NCBI GenBank assembly: GCA_017849435.1
Contig: JAFIGY010000022.1
Span: 62,001 to 126,000 of the forward strand
Origin: Chitinophaga niabensis
Lineage (GTDB): Bacteria; Bacteroidota; Bacteroidia; Chitinophagales; Chitinophagaceae
DNA length: 64,000 nucleotides
Direction: 5' to 3'
Shown here: one piece after another, positions 1 to 9,563 of the stretch
How the letters are laid out: the number at the start of each line of letters is the position of its first letter
Numbering within the stretch: position 1 is the stretch's first letter
Notes under the pieces: model-generated
What the model was told of the DNA's origin: nothing
Databases searched by the model: none
The model's input: only the letters and a program-made list of their open reading frames with translations
Made by a program: the position numbers and the translations under genes

Positions 1-2613
1 ACCGGTTTGCAGGCTGGAAAGCGTTTCCTGCAGCAGGTCCGGCTGCCCGCGCAGAATGATCTTTGCGCCATTCGGTAATTTGCCGAACGCAGCGATGGAC
101 GCCCTGACCTGCCTGAAGACGCTGCCAGGATCCTGCCGGTGAATATTGGCAGTGATGGTCACATATCGTTGCTGGTTCAGCCGGTCGTATTCTCCGGGGA
201 TCACGGTTTGTTTCCAGGACGCCACTTCGCTAAGATAATGCGTGGTGCCCATTCCGCCGGATACAGGGATTGCTTCGAGTGCAGCGGTGCTGTTCATCCG
301 GTATTCCGGGTATTGTACCTGTACCTGGTAAGCAGTGCCGGTGGCCTTATCCAGCCAATAGCTGGGAGCGGTGAACCGGCTGGAGGAAGTAGCGGCAGTG
401 GTGGACCTGGCGATCTGTTCGCTGGTAATACCCAATTGTCCGGCTTTAACCCGGTCCACATCGAGCCGGATAGCAGGATAATCCAATGGTGTGGCTATCT
501 GAAGATCGCGGAGCGATGGGATGGCGGAAAGCCGTTGCATCAGCTGTCCGGCTGTTTTGCGTCCTTCCGCAAGATTGCGGTTCACAACGGAGATTTCCAG
601 TGGATTAGTGCTGCCAAGGTTAAGCACCTGTTCTACGATATCACCCGGCTCGAAAGATATCTTCACCTCTGGCATCGTTTTACTGACGGCCGCTCTTAAC
701 TGCTCCTTGAACGCGGCCACACGGATCACACCTTTTTTCAGCTTGATGCGCGTAACGGATTCATGGGGGCCTCCGGTCCACAAATGAATGTAATTCACGG
801 GGTAGCTGGAGGGTTGTGTGCCGATAAAAGCGGAGGATATATCAGTATTATCTTTTCCGGCAATACTGTCTGAAAGCTGCAAGAGCTTCCTGGTAGCATC
901 TTCCGTTCGTTCAAAACGTGTACCCACGGGCATGCGTAAACGAACCTGCACCTGCCCGCTGTCTGACGAAGGGAAAAGCGCCGTGCCGGTAAACATCAGC
1001 AATAACGCCGCCAATGCGAATGAGCAAAGCAGGAATAATATCGTGATGCTTTTGAATCTTCCCTGCAGCCGCTGCCCATATGCTTCATAACGCCGCTTCA
1101 TCCGCCCGGAGAAAACAGGATCAGCATCGTGTGAAAGGTGATCTTTTAATAACCAGTTCGCTACAACTGGCACGAAGGTTTGGGATAAAAGAAAAGATGC
1201 GATCATGGCAAACCCAACTGCCAGCGACAAAGGCATGAACATCGCTTTGGGGATGCCGCTCATGAATAGCGCCGGTACAAAAACCGCCAGGATGCTGAGC
1301 AGGATCAGCAACTTGGGACCGGCTATCTCCCGGCAGGCATCTGCGACCGCCCGCGCGCGACGCTTTCCCTGCTCCATGTGGCGATGAATATTCTCGATCG
1401 TTACCGTTGCTTCATCCACCAAAATGCCTACAGAAAGCGCAAGCCCCCCCAGTGTCATGATGTTGACGGTTTGCCCGGCGAGATACAGGCAGGTGGCGGA
1501 TGTGAGCAGTGCCAGCGGAATGGTCAGCACAACGATCAGGGCGCTTCTGCGATCCCGGAGAAACAGCAATACCATCAACCCTGTAAGCAGGGCACCCAGG
1601 CCGCTTTCAAACAGGAGGCTTTTGAGGGCATTGACCACATAGCCGGACTGATCGAAAGCATAAGACACCCGGATGTCATCCGGGATGGCGGCCTGCATAT
1701 CCGGCAAAGCGGCCTTTACTCTTTGCACAACATCCCAGGTGGACGCATCCGCTCTTTTCGTAACAGGGATATAAACAGAACGTTTGCCATTGATCAATGC
1801 GTAGCTGGTGGTTACATCCGCACCCAGACTAACATTGGCAATGTCTTTGACATATATGGCAGCACCGGCGCCCAGCTGCAGCGGCATGTTCTGGATATCC
1901 TGCAGGGTCTCGATCATGCTGTTCTGCGGAGTGATATAAGTAGTGTCTCCGATGCGTACATTTCCTGCCGGGGCAATACTGTTGAACTTTACAAGCGACT
2001 GTACTACCTGGTCTGGCGAGAGGTTGTGCCCACGCATCTTTTCGGGGTCTACTGTGATGAGCACCGTTTTCTGGTTGCCGCCAAAAGGAGGAGGCGCGGA
2101 AACACCGGGTAGTGTGGAGAACATCGGTCTTACCCTGAACAAAGCCAGGTCTGATATTTCACCCAGCGAGCGCGTTTCGGAACTGAACACCAATTGTCCT
2201 ACCGGCACACTGCCCGCATCAAAGCGGGTAACGAAAGGCGGCACTGTGCCCGGAGGCATAAAGGCGCGGGCACGGTTCACATATCCTACTACTTCCGCCA
2301 TCGCCTGACTCATGTCTGTTCCTTCATTGAATTCGATCTTGATGATCGCGGCGCCCTGTATGCTTTTTGAATCCACATACTTCACACCGGTGATATACAG
2401 GAAATGATATTCATAATAGGAGGTGACAAAACCTTCCATCTGTTCCGGCGACAAACCACCGTAAGGCTGCGCCACGTATACCACCGGCAGCCCGAGTTTC
2501 GGGAAAATATCTATCCGCGCGTTCCGGATGGAAAGGATGGAAAAGAAGAGGATGGCAATAACAGCCACCAGTGTGGTGACGGGGTGCCGTAATGCCGAAA
2601 TGATAAGTTTCAT
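1..2613 (-). CDS. RND efflux permease (HAE1/AcrB-like), 3' end cut by window edge
   Basis: Inner-membrane, proton-driven RND pump subunit, probably exporting drugs or other organic compounds. About 871 residues are visible from the ATG at 2613; the C-terminal part lies outside the window. The first residues (MKLIISALRHPVTTLVAVIA) form the first membrane helix, followed by the porter domain with the usual FPKLGLPVVYV stretch. The helix-4 motif reads LSVGILVDEATVTIEN, an acidic pair (Asp-Glu) as in hydrophobe/amphiphile pumps and unlike the DFG-D-E triad of metal pumps. It follows a TolC-family gene by 12 nt on the same strand, so the two are co-transcribed. No adaptor (MFP) gene is seen between or before them; it may lie beyond the left edge. 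Confidence 0.9.
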   Translation of the reverse strand, partial: MKLIISALRHPVTTLVAVIAILFFSILSIRNARIDIFPKLGLPVVYVAQPYGGLSPEQMEGFVTSYYEYHFLYITGVKYVDSKSIQGAAIIKIEFNEGTDMSQAMAEVVGYVNRARAFMPPGTVPPFVTRFDAGSVPVGQLVFSSETRSLGEISDLALFRVRPMFSTLPGVSAPPPFGGNQKTVLITVDPEKMRGHNLSPDQVVQSLVKFNSIAPAGNVRIGDTTYITPQNSMIETLQDIQNMPLQLGAGAAIYVKDIANVSLGADVTTSYALINGKRSVYIPVTKRADASTWDVVQRVKAALPDMQAAIPDDIRVSYAFDQSGYVVNALKSLLFESGLGALLTGLMVLLFLRDRRSALIVVLTIPLALLTSATCLYLAGQTVNIMTLGGLALSVGILVDEATVTIENIHRHMEQGKRRARAVADACREIAGPKLLILLSILAVFVPALFMSGIPKAMFMPLSLAVGFAMIASFLLSQTFVPVVANWLLKDHLSHDADPVFSGRMKRRYEAYGQRLQGRFKSITILFLLCSFALAALLLMFTGTALFPSSDSGQVQVRLRMPVGTRFERTEDATRKLLQLSDSIAGKDNTDISSAFIGTQPSSYPVNYIHLWTGGPHESVTRIKLKKGVIRVAAFKEQLRAAVSKTMPEVKISFEPGDIVEQVLNLGSTNPLEISVVNRNLAEGRKTAGQLMQRLSAIPSLRDLQIATPLDYPAIRLDVDRVKAGQLGITSEQIARSTTAATSSSRFTAPSYWLDKATGTAYQVQVQYPEYRMNSTAALEAIPVSGGMGTTHYLSEVASWKQTVIPGEYDRLNQQRYVTITANIHRQDPGSVFRQVRASIAAFGKLPNGAKIILRGQPDLLQETLSSLQTG

Positions 2614-2625
2614 ATCCGGAGTATC

Positions 2626-4002
2626 TTATTTCAGATGGTCAATGAAAATATTCAGATCGCCCTTTGCCACGGCGATATCCAGCAGGGAACGCCAGGTTTG
2701 CACAAAAGCGCCGGCCTGCGCGGTTTCAGCTTTCAGCAGCTCATATTGTCCCTGTACCAGTCTTGTAAAATCGATCAGCCCGCTTTCATAACTGAGCTTC
2801 AGGCCATCAAAGGCGAAGCGCGCGGTACTGCTTTGTACAAGCGATTGTTGCGCGATCTGTAAATGTTGTTCAAAATTGAACTGTGCCATTTGCTTTTGCT
2901 TTCGCAGATCGAGTGCCACCTGATCCAGCTGCGCAGCGTCCGCGAGTAATAAGGACTGATATTGTTTTTTGCGGATGTTCACCTGTGCAAAATCAAATAC
3001 CGGAAAGCTCAACTGGATGCCCGCTCCATAATTTTTGTGCGAAAGCGACCAGCCATCCGCTTTATGGATCGAGCCATCGGCCGCCACACCTGATCCGCGG
3101 GCATAAGCATTGGCCCAGAGGTCCAGCCTGGGGCGCCAGCCGCGCTGAATTTCCTTTAATGCTGCAGCTGTGACGCTCTGCCGCGATTGATAGTATTGCC
3201 ATAACGGATGTGTGGAAAGAGCGGCGGTCGTATCTTCCGGGGAGGGCAAATGCCGGAAGAATACCGTGTCTTCGAGGCGTATCATTTCCGGTGTTTCCGG
3301 TAATGCCGTTAATCTTGCCAGCTCGGCCACCAGTTCAAAATAACGGCTTTGAATGCCGAGAAGGTCCATCTCTGTTTGTGCGAGCGCGGCCTGGAATTGT
3401 GCGGTATCTATGCCCGGCCGCAATCCTTCTTTCGCCAGTACCAGCGATTGGGTGAGGCCGGTTTTTGTACGTTCTCTGTTGGCCCTGTAGCTTTCAGACA
3501 GCTTCAGCAGATAAACCGCATCGAGGTAAGTGGATATAACGAGGTATTGTTGACGGAACAGGGCATCATTATATTTTGAAGCAGCCAGTCGGTATTGGGC
3601 AGAAGCTTTGTCCACAGCGGCCTGTCGCTGACCAAAAGTAAGCGGGTTCCATTTCAGGAGTGCTGTTAATACGGAGCCGGGTACGGGATCATAGGTATTC
3701 CCGGTTACCGGAGGGCCGCTGATGGGAAGAAAAGAACCGGGGTAGGTCATGCCCGTTACATTGTTGTAGGTCGCATATCCCGCCTGGTAACCGGCTGTAA
3801 GCTCCGGTACGAGGGAGTTTCGCGCCTGCGCTACATTGTAGCCGGTTGCTTTTGTTTCTTCTTTTTGCGCCCTAAGCTGCGGTTGTTGCGCTCCGGCCAG
3901 TGACATGGCCTCTTTGATGGTAAGGCCGCGCTGCTGTGCGGTGAGCGGATAGGATAGTAGTGAAAGACAAATAGCGATGCAGAATTTGTTCAGGTGGATC
4001 AT
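2626..4002 (-). CDS. TolC-family outer-membrane efflux channel
   Basis: Outer-membrane factor of a tripartite efflux pump; forms the exit duct for the RND permease encoded 12 nt downstream. The frame opens at 4029, but I prefer the ATG at 4002: it gives a clean signal peptide (IHLNKFCIAICLSLLSYPLTA, cleaved before QQ), and the AGGGAG purine tract lies upstream of it. The mature protein (about 440 residues) is rich in Gln/Ala heptad-like helices (for example AAVDKASAQYRLAASKYNDA), typical of the two OEP repeats. It ends with the helical region ETAQAGAFVQTWRSLLDIAVAKGDL, as many TolC relatives do. It is the first gene of the efflux operon visible here. Confidence 0.9.
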   Translation of the reverse strand: MIHLNKFCIAICLSLLSYPLTAQQRGLTIKEAMSLAGAQQPQLRAQKEETKATGYNVAQARNSLVPELTAGYQAGYATYNNVTGMTYPGSFLPISGPPVTGNTYDPVPGSVLTALLKWNPLTFGQRQAAVDKASAQYRLAASKYNDALFRQQYLVISTYLDAVYLLKLSESYRANRERTKTGLTQSLVLAKEGLRPGIDTAQFQAALAQTEMDLLGIQSRYFELVAELARLTALPETPEMIRLEDTVFFRHLPSPEDTTAALSTHPLWQYYQSRQSVTAAALKEIQRGWRPRLDLWANAYARGSGVAADGSIHKADGWSLSHKNYGAGIQLSFPVFDFAQVNIRKKQYQSLLLADAAQLDQVALDLRKQKQMAQFNFEQHLQIAQQSLVQSSTARFAFDGLKLSYESGLIDFTRLVQGQYELLKAETAQAGAFVQTWRSLLDIAVAKGDLNIFIDHLK

Positions 4003-4125
4003 GAAACCTGTTTTTTGCTCCCTTTGCATGCTAAGGTAGTCGGGTTTCCCTGTATTTCAGAGGATATTCTTATTAATTTTTATGATCTGTGGTTGAAGGA
4101 GAAGTTGTTTCTTTATTTTAGCAAT

Positions 4126-5508
4126 ATGATGAAAAGCGCGCTCACCCTTCACCTGATCTTTTTCTCTTTCGCTGTTTCGGCCCAGACCATAAAAGGCCGT
4201 TTCCTCCCGGACAAGCACAGCGGTTGCCGCGTATGGGTGGCCGAAGCGCCCGTTGACCTGCGGGTAAGCTGGAGCGGACCTTGCGCGGGAGGAAAAGCGG
4301 AAGGTACCGGTACATTGGTGGAATACGCAGCGGATAAGGAAGTGTTGCGGTATGAAGGAGAGATGCGGAAAGGGAGGTTGAACGGAAAAGGGAAGTTGAA
4401 TTATGCGGGTGGATTGAAAGAAGAGGGGAGTTTTGCAGACGGACTTTTACAAGGCCCCGGAAAGAGGAGCTTTCCGGGAGGAGGATATGCGGAAGGAGAA
4501 TTTGTGAAAGGGCAGCTGAAAGGGAATGGCAGGATCGTTTATGGCGGAGAGCCGGCAAGAAAGCTGGAAGGACATTTTGAAGACGGGGAATTCCTGAACC
4601 TCGATGACCGTTATCGTCAACATCTCGAAAAGCATATCACGAACCCGGCAGACAGCGTAGATCTTTATTTCGGAGATGGCGATCTGAAACAGGATTTCTA
4701 TTTCGCCCTCGTTCCTGCAAAACCCGTGAAAGGCGTGCTGGTACTACTCGCCGGGGCATGGGAAAGCGCCGAGTACGTATTGAGCAGCAACAGACCCCTC
4801 GTCCAGCAAAGCTTTGACCATCAATACGCCGTCCTCGTCCCGTCGCTGAACAGATCCCTCGTACTGGACGATGCTTCGCTGAACCTTTTGAATGATGTGC
4901 TCCGTCATGCCATCGCGCAATACGATCTTCCGCGGAACAGGTTCGTATTGGGAGGGTTCTCCGCCGGCGGTATTCTCGCCCTGCGCTATACAGAGCTCGC
5001 CAACGAGAACGCAAAACGTACGGAAGTGGTACCACGCATGGTATTCGGCGTAGATCCGCCGGTGGACCTGGACCGGCTGTACCGTTCGTTCGAACGGAAG
5101 CTCCGGAAAGACCCTCAGGCCCAGGAACCCGCCTACGGCATACAAATCCTCAGCAAAGCAGCCGGTGGTTCTCCGGATCAGTTCCCGCAAAAGTTCGTGC
5201 AATATTCTGCCTATTCGCGGGAGAACGGCGGCAATGCCCGCTATCTGAAGGAAGTGCCTGTAAGGATTTATTGCGATGTGGATGTGAACTGGTGGCTGAA
5301 CAACCGGGGCGCGGACCTGTATGACATCAACGCGCCGGACCTTTCTGCGTTGATCAATTTCCTCCATGGGGCGGGGAATGCCCGTGCTGAATTTATCAAT
5401 GCCTTTGGGAAAGGATACCGGCCGGAAGGTACACGGCATCCGCATTCCTGGTCGCTGATAGACCCGGAGGATTGTATCCGGTGGATGCAGCAATACCTCG
5501 GAGAATAA
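4126..5508 (+). CDS. Secreted MORN-repeat / alpha-beta hydrolase fusion
   Basis: Exported two-domain protein of 460 residues. The reading frame is open from 3994, but the tandem ATGs at 4126/4129 start a typical signal peptide (residues 1-19, cut after VSA). Residues about 55-160 are MORN-like repeats (YEGEMRKGRLNGKGKL, EGSFADGLLQGPGK, AEGEFVKGQLKGNGRI). Residues about 200-460 form an alpha/beta hydrolase domain of esterase type: nucleophile elbow GGFSAGG with Ser279, an acidic residue in IYCDVDVNWW, and His438/His440 in RHPHSW. Substrate is unknown; an esterase or peptidase acting at the cell surface is an inference. It ends 3 nt before the convergent SRPBCC gene. Confidence 0.75.
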   Translation: MMKSALTLHLIFFSFAVSAQTIKGRFLPDKHSGCRVWVAEAPVDLRVSWSGPCAGGKAEGTGTLVEYAADKEVLRYEGEMRKGRLNGKGKLNYAGGLKEEGSFADGLLQGPGKRSFPGGGYAEGEFVKGQLKGNGRIVYGGEPARKLEGHFEDGEFLNLDDRYRQHLEKHITNPADSVDLYFGDGDLKQDFYFALVPAKPVKGVLVLLAGAWESAEYVLSSNRPLVQQSFDHQYAVLVPSLNRSLVLDDASLNLLNDVLRHAIAQYDLPRNRFVLGGFSAGGILALRYTELANENAKRTEVVPRMVFGVDPPVDLDRLYRSFERKLRKDPQAQEPAYGIQILSKAAGGSPDQFPQKFVQYSAYSRENGGNARYLKEVPVRIYCDVDVNWWLNNRGADLYDINAPDLSALINFLHGAGNARAEFINAFGKGYRPEGTRHPHSWSLIDPEDCIRWMQQYLGE

Positions 5509-5511
5509 ACG

Positions 5512-5955
5512 TTAGTGCTGTTCTGCCAGTTCTTTTATTTTCGCCAGGGCTTTCGGCCAGGTTTTGCTGAAATAATCCTTGTATTCCTCTGTCACGTCCA
5601 TTTCAACCGTCAGTTCGGTGCCGGTGGGAGAGGGTTTCAGCGCATAGCTTTCAATGGAACCATTCCATTCCTTTCCTTCAGCGCTGTTCATATCTTCCAC
5701 ACCTTCCAGTACTACACCGATGTGTTTGAAAGACATGAATTCTTCCGGAATATTTTCCGCAACGGTAGACACCATGCCGTTATTTCTGGCATCGAGAAAA
5801 AGTACTTTGCTGCCTTTTTTCCAGCCATCCGTTTCAGCCCTGGAACCTTCGCTAAAAGCGGTTGTCCACGCACGGTAGGAAGCATCGTTCCAAAGAACGT
5901 TCCAGACCGTTTTCCTCGGAGCATTGATGGATACTTTGAATGTTTGCTTTTCCAT
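5512..5955 (-). CDS. SRPBCC (START/Bet v1-like) family protein
   Basis: Cytoplasmic 147-residue protein of the helix-grip fold superfamily, beginning FKVSINAPRKTVWNVLWNDASYRAWTTAF, the usual N-terminal strand plus two short helices. Members bind hydrophobic ligands or act as AHSA1-like factors; no catalytic function can be assigned. It is transcribed away from the Na+/H+ antiporter gene and converges with the MORN hydrolase. A -7-like element (CACCTTTG, minus strand) lies about 17 nt before the ATG, with CA in place of the usual TA. Confidence 0.85.
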   Translation of the reverse strand: MEKQTFKVSINAPRKTVWNVLWNDASYRAWTTAFSEGSRAETDGWKKGSKVLFLDARNNGMVSTVAENIPEEFMSFKHIGVVLEGVEDMNSAEGKEWNGSIESYALKPSPTGTELTVEMDVTEEYKDYFSKTWPKALAKIKELAEQH

Positions 5956-6065
5956 AGTGATGTGTTTTTACAAAGGTGCATTGCTTCCGGAAAAATAAAG
6001 CGGTACGGATGCGACAATCAAAGGGTATTTTCCGCCATTTTTATCGATCTTACAGAAAAAGCCCG

Positions 6066-7364
6066 ATGGAGAACTATACGATTATATTGTTGATCATGGC
6101 GCTGATGATCGGCGTATCAGGCATGGCGGATAAAATAAAACTCCCGGTGCCGGTACTGCTGCTGATCGTCGGGATCTCGATCGGTTTTATGCCGGCCATG
6201 CCGGCCATCGGGCTGAACCCGGAGATCATTATGCTGCTTTTCCTGCCGCCATTGTTGTATGATGCAGCTTTCAATATTTCGTTCAAAGAATTCAGAACAC
6301 ACATCAGTACCATCAGTACGCTGGCCATCGGACTGGTATTCATTACAGCGGCGGGGATTGCCGTGATCGTTCATTACATGATACCCGGCATGAGCTGGCC
6401 ATTGTCTTTTGTATTGGGTGCGATCCTTTCTGCAACGGACGCCGTGGCGGCTATCGGTATCACCAAAGGGTTGCGACTGCCGCACAGCACGGTCACCATA
6501 CTGGAGGGAGAAAGTCTGGTGAACGACGCTTCCGCTTTAGTGGCCTATCGTTTTGCAGTAGCTGCGGTGACGGGCATCGCTTTTATATGGTGGAAGGCCT
6601 GGCTGCAATTCCTGGTGGTGTTGGGCGGAGGTTTCCTGGTTGGCCTGATCATCTCCTGGATACTGGCGCTCGCGTTAAGGTTCTTCCGCCATCATGATAT
6701 GGTGATCATCAGCCTGATGCTCCTGATGCCTTTTGTAACGTATCTCCTTGCAGAGCATTTCAATGTTTCCGGTGTGATCGCAGTAGTTGTATTAGGTCTG
6801 GGTATGTCCCGGTTAAGCCGGGAGAAATTTCCGCAAAGCATCAAAGAACAGTCAAGGCATTTTTGGGATGTGATCATCTTCCTGCTCAACGGCCTTATCT
6901 TCTTATTGATCGGTCTGCAGTTCCCGGTTGTATTGAAAAAGATGAGCCTCACGCAGGTGTGGCCCTATATCGGTTATGCTGCAATGATTGCATTGGTGGC
7001 TTTGGGTATCCGGATGATCCGGGTTTACCTGCAGCAGTTCGACCTGCAAAGAGCCTTTAACGGCAAACGTCGTCGTACCCGTATCAGCGAGGAGGCCCTG
7101 TTCGATTCCCGTACGAGTTTCATCATCACCTGGTCAGGCATGCGCGGCATCGTTTCCCTCGCGATTGCCATCGGTCTTCCTGCCACACTGGAAAATGGAG
7201 CGCCTTTTCCGATGCGTAACGAGATCATTTTCCTTTCTATCGCGGTGGTGCTGTTTTCCCTGTTGGGACAAGGACTTACGCTTCCCTGGGTGGTACGGAA
7301 ATTCAGCAGGGCATCCGCACATCCGGCTACGAATACGCCGGAAAATACACCATCCAAATATTGA
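6066..7364 (+). CDS. CPA1-family Na+/H+ antiporter
   Basis: Inner-membrane antiporter exchanging Na+ (or K+) for H+, used for pH and salt homeostasis. The frame extends upstream to 5976, but the ATG at 6066 begins the natural first helix (MENYTIILLIMALMIGVSGM). Diagnostic CPA1/NhaP motifs are present: FLPPLLYDAAF, GAILSATDAVAA and EGESLVNDASALVAY with the ion-binding Asn-Asp. About 11-12 hydrophobic segments cover residues 1-415, followed by a short polar tail; the long C-terminal regulatory domain of some relatives is absent. It is monocistronic. Confidence 0.92.
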   Translation: MENYTIILLIMALMIGVSGMADKIKLPVPVLLLIVGISIGFMPAMPAIGLNPEIIMLLFLPPLLYDAAFNISFKEFRTHISTISTLAIGLVFITAAGIAVIVHYMIPGMSWPLSFVLGAILSATDAVAAIGITKGLRLPHSTVTILEGESLVNDASALVAYRFAVAAVTGIAFIWWKAWLQFLVVLGGGFLVGLIISWILALALRFFRHHDMVIISLMLLMPFVTYLLAEHFNVSGVIAVVVLGLGMSRLSREKFPQSIKEQSRHFWDVIIFLLNGLIFLLIGLQFPVVLKKMSLTQVWPYIGYAAMIALVALGIRMIRVYLQQFDLQRAFNGKRRRTRISEEALFDSRTSFIITWSGMRGIVSLAIAIGLPATLENGAPFPMRNEIIFLSIAVVLFSLLGQGLTLPWVVRKFSRASAHPATNTPENTPSKY

Positions 7365-7372
7365 TATATCGA

Positions 7373-7401
7373 TTTAAATATTTGATAATCAGATATTTAA
7401 A
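7373..7401. repeat. AT-rich inverted repeat between antiporter and leuC
   Basis: Arms TTTAAATAT (7373-7381) and ATATTTAAA (7393-7401) are perfect 9-bp complements around an 11-bp spacer. It starts 9 nt after the antiporter stop codon and 115 nt before leuC. No T-run follows, so it is a weak terminator candidate; an operator for the leucine operon is equally possible. Confidence 0.4.
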
Positions 7402-7515
7402 ACTCCCTCATTACGATCCCCACCCATGCTGCTTCATTTGAAAAAATGTGAGCGAAAAGCAGAATTTCTGGACAAATTTTAAGATTTTTGGGATTACGTT
7501 TTAAAAAATGAAAAA

Positions 7516-8922
7516 ATGAGCAAGATACCCAGTACATTATTCGACAAAGTATGGGATTCACATGTAGTCAGGAAGATCACCGATGGTCCGGATGTATTTC
7601 TTATTGACCGGCATTTTATCCACGAAGTAACCAGCCCGGTTGCATTTCTGGGATTGGAGAGCAGAGGGCTCAAAGTGATGTTCCCGGAGAAGACATTTGC
7701 AACGGCGGATCATAACACGCCTACAATCAATCAGCATTTGCCGGTGACGGACCCGCTCTCCGCCAACCAGCTGAAAGCACTGGAGACCAACTCCGCTAAA
7801 TACGGTATCTCTCACTGGGGTTTAGGTAACCCGAAGAACGGGATCGTGCATGTGGTAGGACCGGAGAACGGGATCACCCTGCCGGGAATGACGATCGTTT
7901 GCGGAGACTCGCACACCTCCACCCACGGCGCTTTCGGCGCGATCGCTTTTGGTATCGGTACTTCCGAAGTGGAAATGGTATTGTCTTCCCAATGTATCAT
8001 GCAGCCGAAGCCGAAGAAAATGCGCATCAAGGTAAATGGTCAGCCGGGTAAAGGCATTACACCGAAAGATGTGATCCTCTATATCATCTCCCAACTCACT
8101 GCCGCCGGTGCTACGGGATATTTCGTGGAATATGCGGGCGATGTGTTCGAGCAGATGAGTATGGAAGGCCGTATGACGGTTTGTAACATGAGCATCGAGA
8201 TGGGCGCACGCGGTGGTATGATCGCGCCGGACGAAACTACCTTCGCTTATATTAAAGGCCGGGAGAAGGCTCCGAAGGGTGCTGACTGGGACAAGGCGCT
8301 GGCTTACTGGAAAACGCTGAAAACAGACGAAGGCGCTGCTTTCGACAAGGAATATATTTACAACGCGGCGGATATCGAGCCGATGATCACTTACGGTACC
8401 AACCCGGGCATGGGCATGGGCATTACGCAGCATATCCCTGTTACACAGGAAACCGGCAGCGGTAAGGCGAGCTATGAAAAGTCCCTCCAGTATATGGGCT
8501 TCCACGAAGAAGACGCCATGCTGGGCAAGAAAGTGGATTATGTGTTCATCGGCAGCTGCACCAACGGTCGCATCGAGGACTTCCGCGCTTTTGCTTCCAT
8601 CGTGAAAGGACGTAAGAAAGCAGCACACGTGACTGCCTGGATCGTACCGGGATCTCATATCGTGGAACAACAGATCCGCGAGGAAGGTATCCTCGATATC
8701 CTGACGGACGCGGGTTTTGAGCTGCGTCAGCCGGGATGTTCCGCTTGTCTCGCCATGAACGACGACAAGATACCAGCCGGCAAATACGCGGTGAGCACCA
8801 GTAACCGGAATTTCGAGGGCAGGCAGGGACCCGGTTCCAGAACCATGTTGGCAAGCCCCCTCGTGGCTGCAGCCGCTGCTGTCACCGGCGTGGTAACCGA
8901 CCCAAGAACCCTGATGGCTTAA
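7516..8922 (+). CDS. leuC: 3-isopropylmalate dehydratase, large subunit
   Basis: Catalytic iron-sulfur subunit of isopropylmalate isomerase, converting 2-isopropylmalate to 3-isopropylmalate in leucine synthesis; works with the leuD product. It has 468 residues, the full family length. The [4Fe-4S] ligands are recognisable in FIGSCTNGR and in [12 protein letters not shown] (two cysteines), and the aconitase-type signature [23 protein letters not shown] is intact. It is the first gene of a tight operon leuC-leuD-leuA-leuB. A second ATG at 7508 is out of frame. The 150 bp upstream are AT-rich; I found no exact TAnnTTTG element or T-box there. Confidence 0.97.
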   Translation: MSKIPSTLFDKVWDSHVVRKITDGPDVFLIDRHFIHEVTSPVAFLGLESRGLKVMFPEKTFATADHNTPTINQHLPVTDPLSANQLKALETNSAKYGISHWGLGNPKNGIVHVVGPENGITLPGMTIVCGDSHTSTHGAFGAIAFGIGTSEVEMVLSSQCIMQPKPKKMRIKVNGQPGKGITPKDVILYIISQLTAAGATGYFVEYAGDVFEQMSMEGRMTVCNMSIEMGARGGMIAPDETTFAYIKGREKAPKGADWDKALAYWKTLKTDEGAAFDKEYIYNAADIEPMITYGTNPGMGMGITQHIPVTQETGSGKASYEKSLQYMGFHEEDAMLGKKVDYVFIGSCTNGRIEDFRAFASIVKGRKKAAHVTAWIVPGSHIVEQQIREEGILDILTDAGFELRQPGCSACLAMNDDKIPAGKYAVSTSNRNFEGRQGPGSRTMLASPLVAAAAAVTGVVTDPRTLMA

Positions 8923-8953
8923 TTTTTTCATCTCATCACAACACGATCAACAA

Positions 8954-9550
8954 ATGGCTTACGATAAATTCACTACGCTGAAAAGCACGGCCGTCCCCAT
9001 GCCGATCGAAAATGTGGACACTGACCAGATCATCCCCGCCCGTTTCCTGAAAGCGACCGAGCGTAAAGGATTTGGCGATAACCTGTTCCGCGACTGGCGC
9101 TTCGATGCCAACAACCAGCCCCGTCAGGATTTTGTGCTCAACAACCCGATCTATTCCGGCAAGATACTCGTGGCCGGCAAGAACTTCGGCAGCGGCAGCA
9201 GCCGCGAGCATGCTGCCTGGGCGATCTACGACTACGGATTCCGTTGCGTGGTGTCCAGCTTCTTTGCAGACATCTTCAAGAACAACTCCCTGAACGTCGG
9301 CATCCTGCCTGTGCAGGTGAGCCCTGCTTTCCTCGACAAAATATTCTCTGCCATCGAGAAAGATCCGAAAGCAGAACTGGTGGTGGATCTGCAGGCGCAG
9401 ACCATCACGATCGCTGCCACCGGGGAAAGCGAGTCGTTCGATATCAACAGCTACAAGAAACATAACCTCACGAACGGTTATGACGATATCGATTACCTGC
9501 AGGCCATGAAAGAGGATATCCGTTCATTCGCGGCCAACAGTCCGTATTAA
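8954..9550 (+). CDS. leuD: 3-isopropylmalate dehydratase, small subunit
   Basis: Small (swivelling) subunit completing the isomerase active site with LeuC. It has 198 residues, standard for the family. Characteristic stretches are [15 protein letters not shown] near the N-terminus and [21 protein letters not shown], the substrate-binding loop, followed by [19 protein letters not shown]. It begins 31 nt after leuC and ends 13 nt before the isopropylmalate synthase gene, consistent with one transcript. Confidence 0.97.
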   Translation: MAYDKFTTLKSTAVPMPIENVDTDQIIPARFLKATERKGFGDNLFRDWRFDANNQPRQDFVLNNPIYSGKILVAGKNFGSGSSREHAAWAIYDYGFRCVVSSFFADIFKNNSLNVGILPVQVSPAFLDKIFSAIEKDPKAELVVDLQAQTITIAATGESESFDINSYKKHNLTNGYDDIDYLQAMKEDIRSFAANSPY

Positions 9551-9563
9551 CCTTTCATAACCT

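Noticed and set aside
1378-2112. 244-codon plus-strand frame at the left end
   Set aside because: Antisense to the RND permease, whose minus-strand translation is continuous and well conserved.
4744-5493. 249-codon minus-strand frame opposite the MORN hydrolase
   Set aside because: Shadow frame; the plus strand carries the catalytic triad and MORN repeats.
7822-8931. 369-codon minus-strand frame opposite leuC
   Set aside because: Shadow of a strongly coding gene; its translation shows no family pattern and leuC on the other strand has full-length, conserved motifs.
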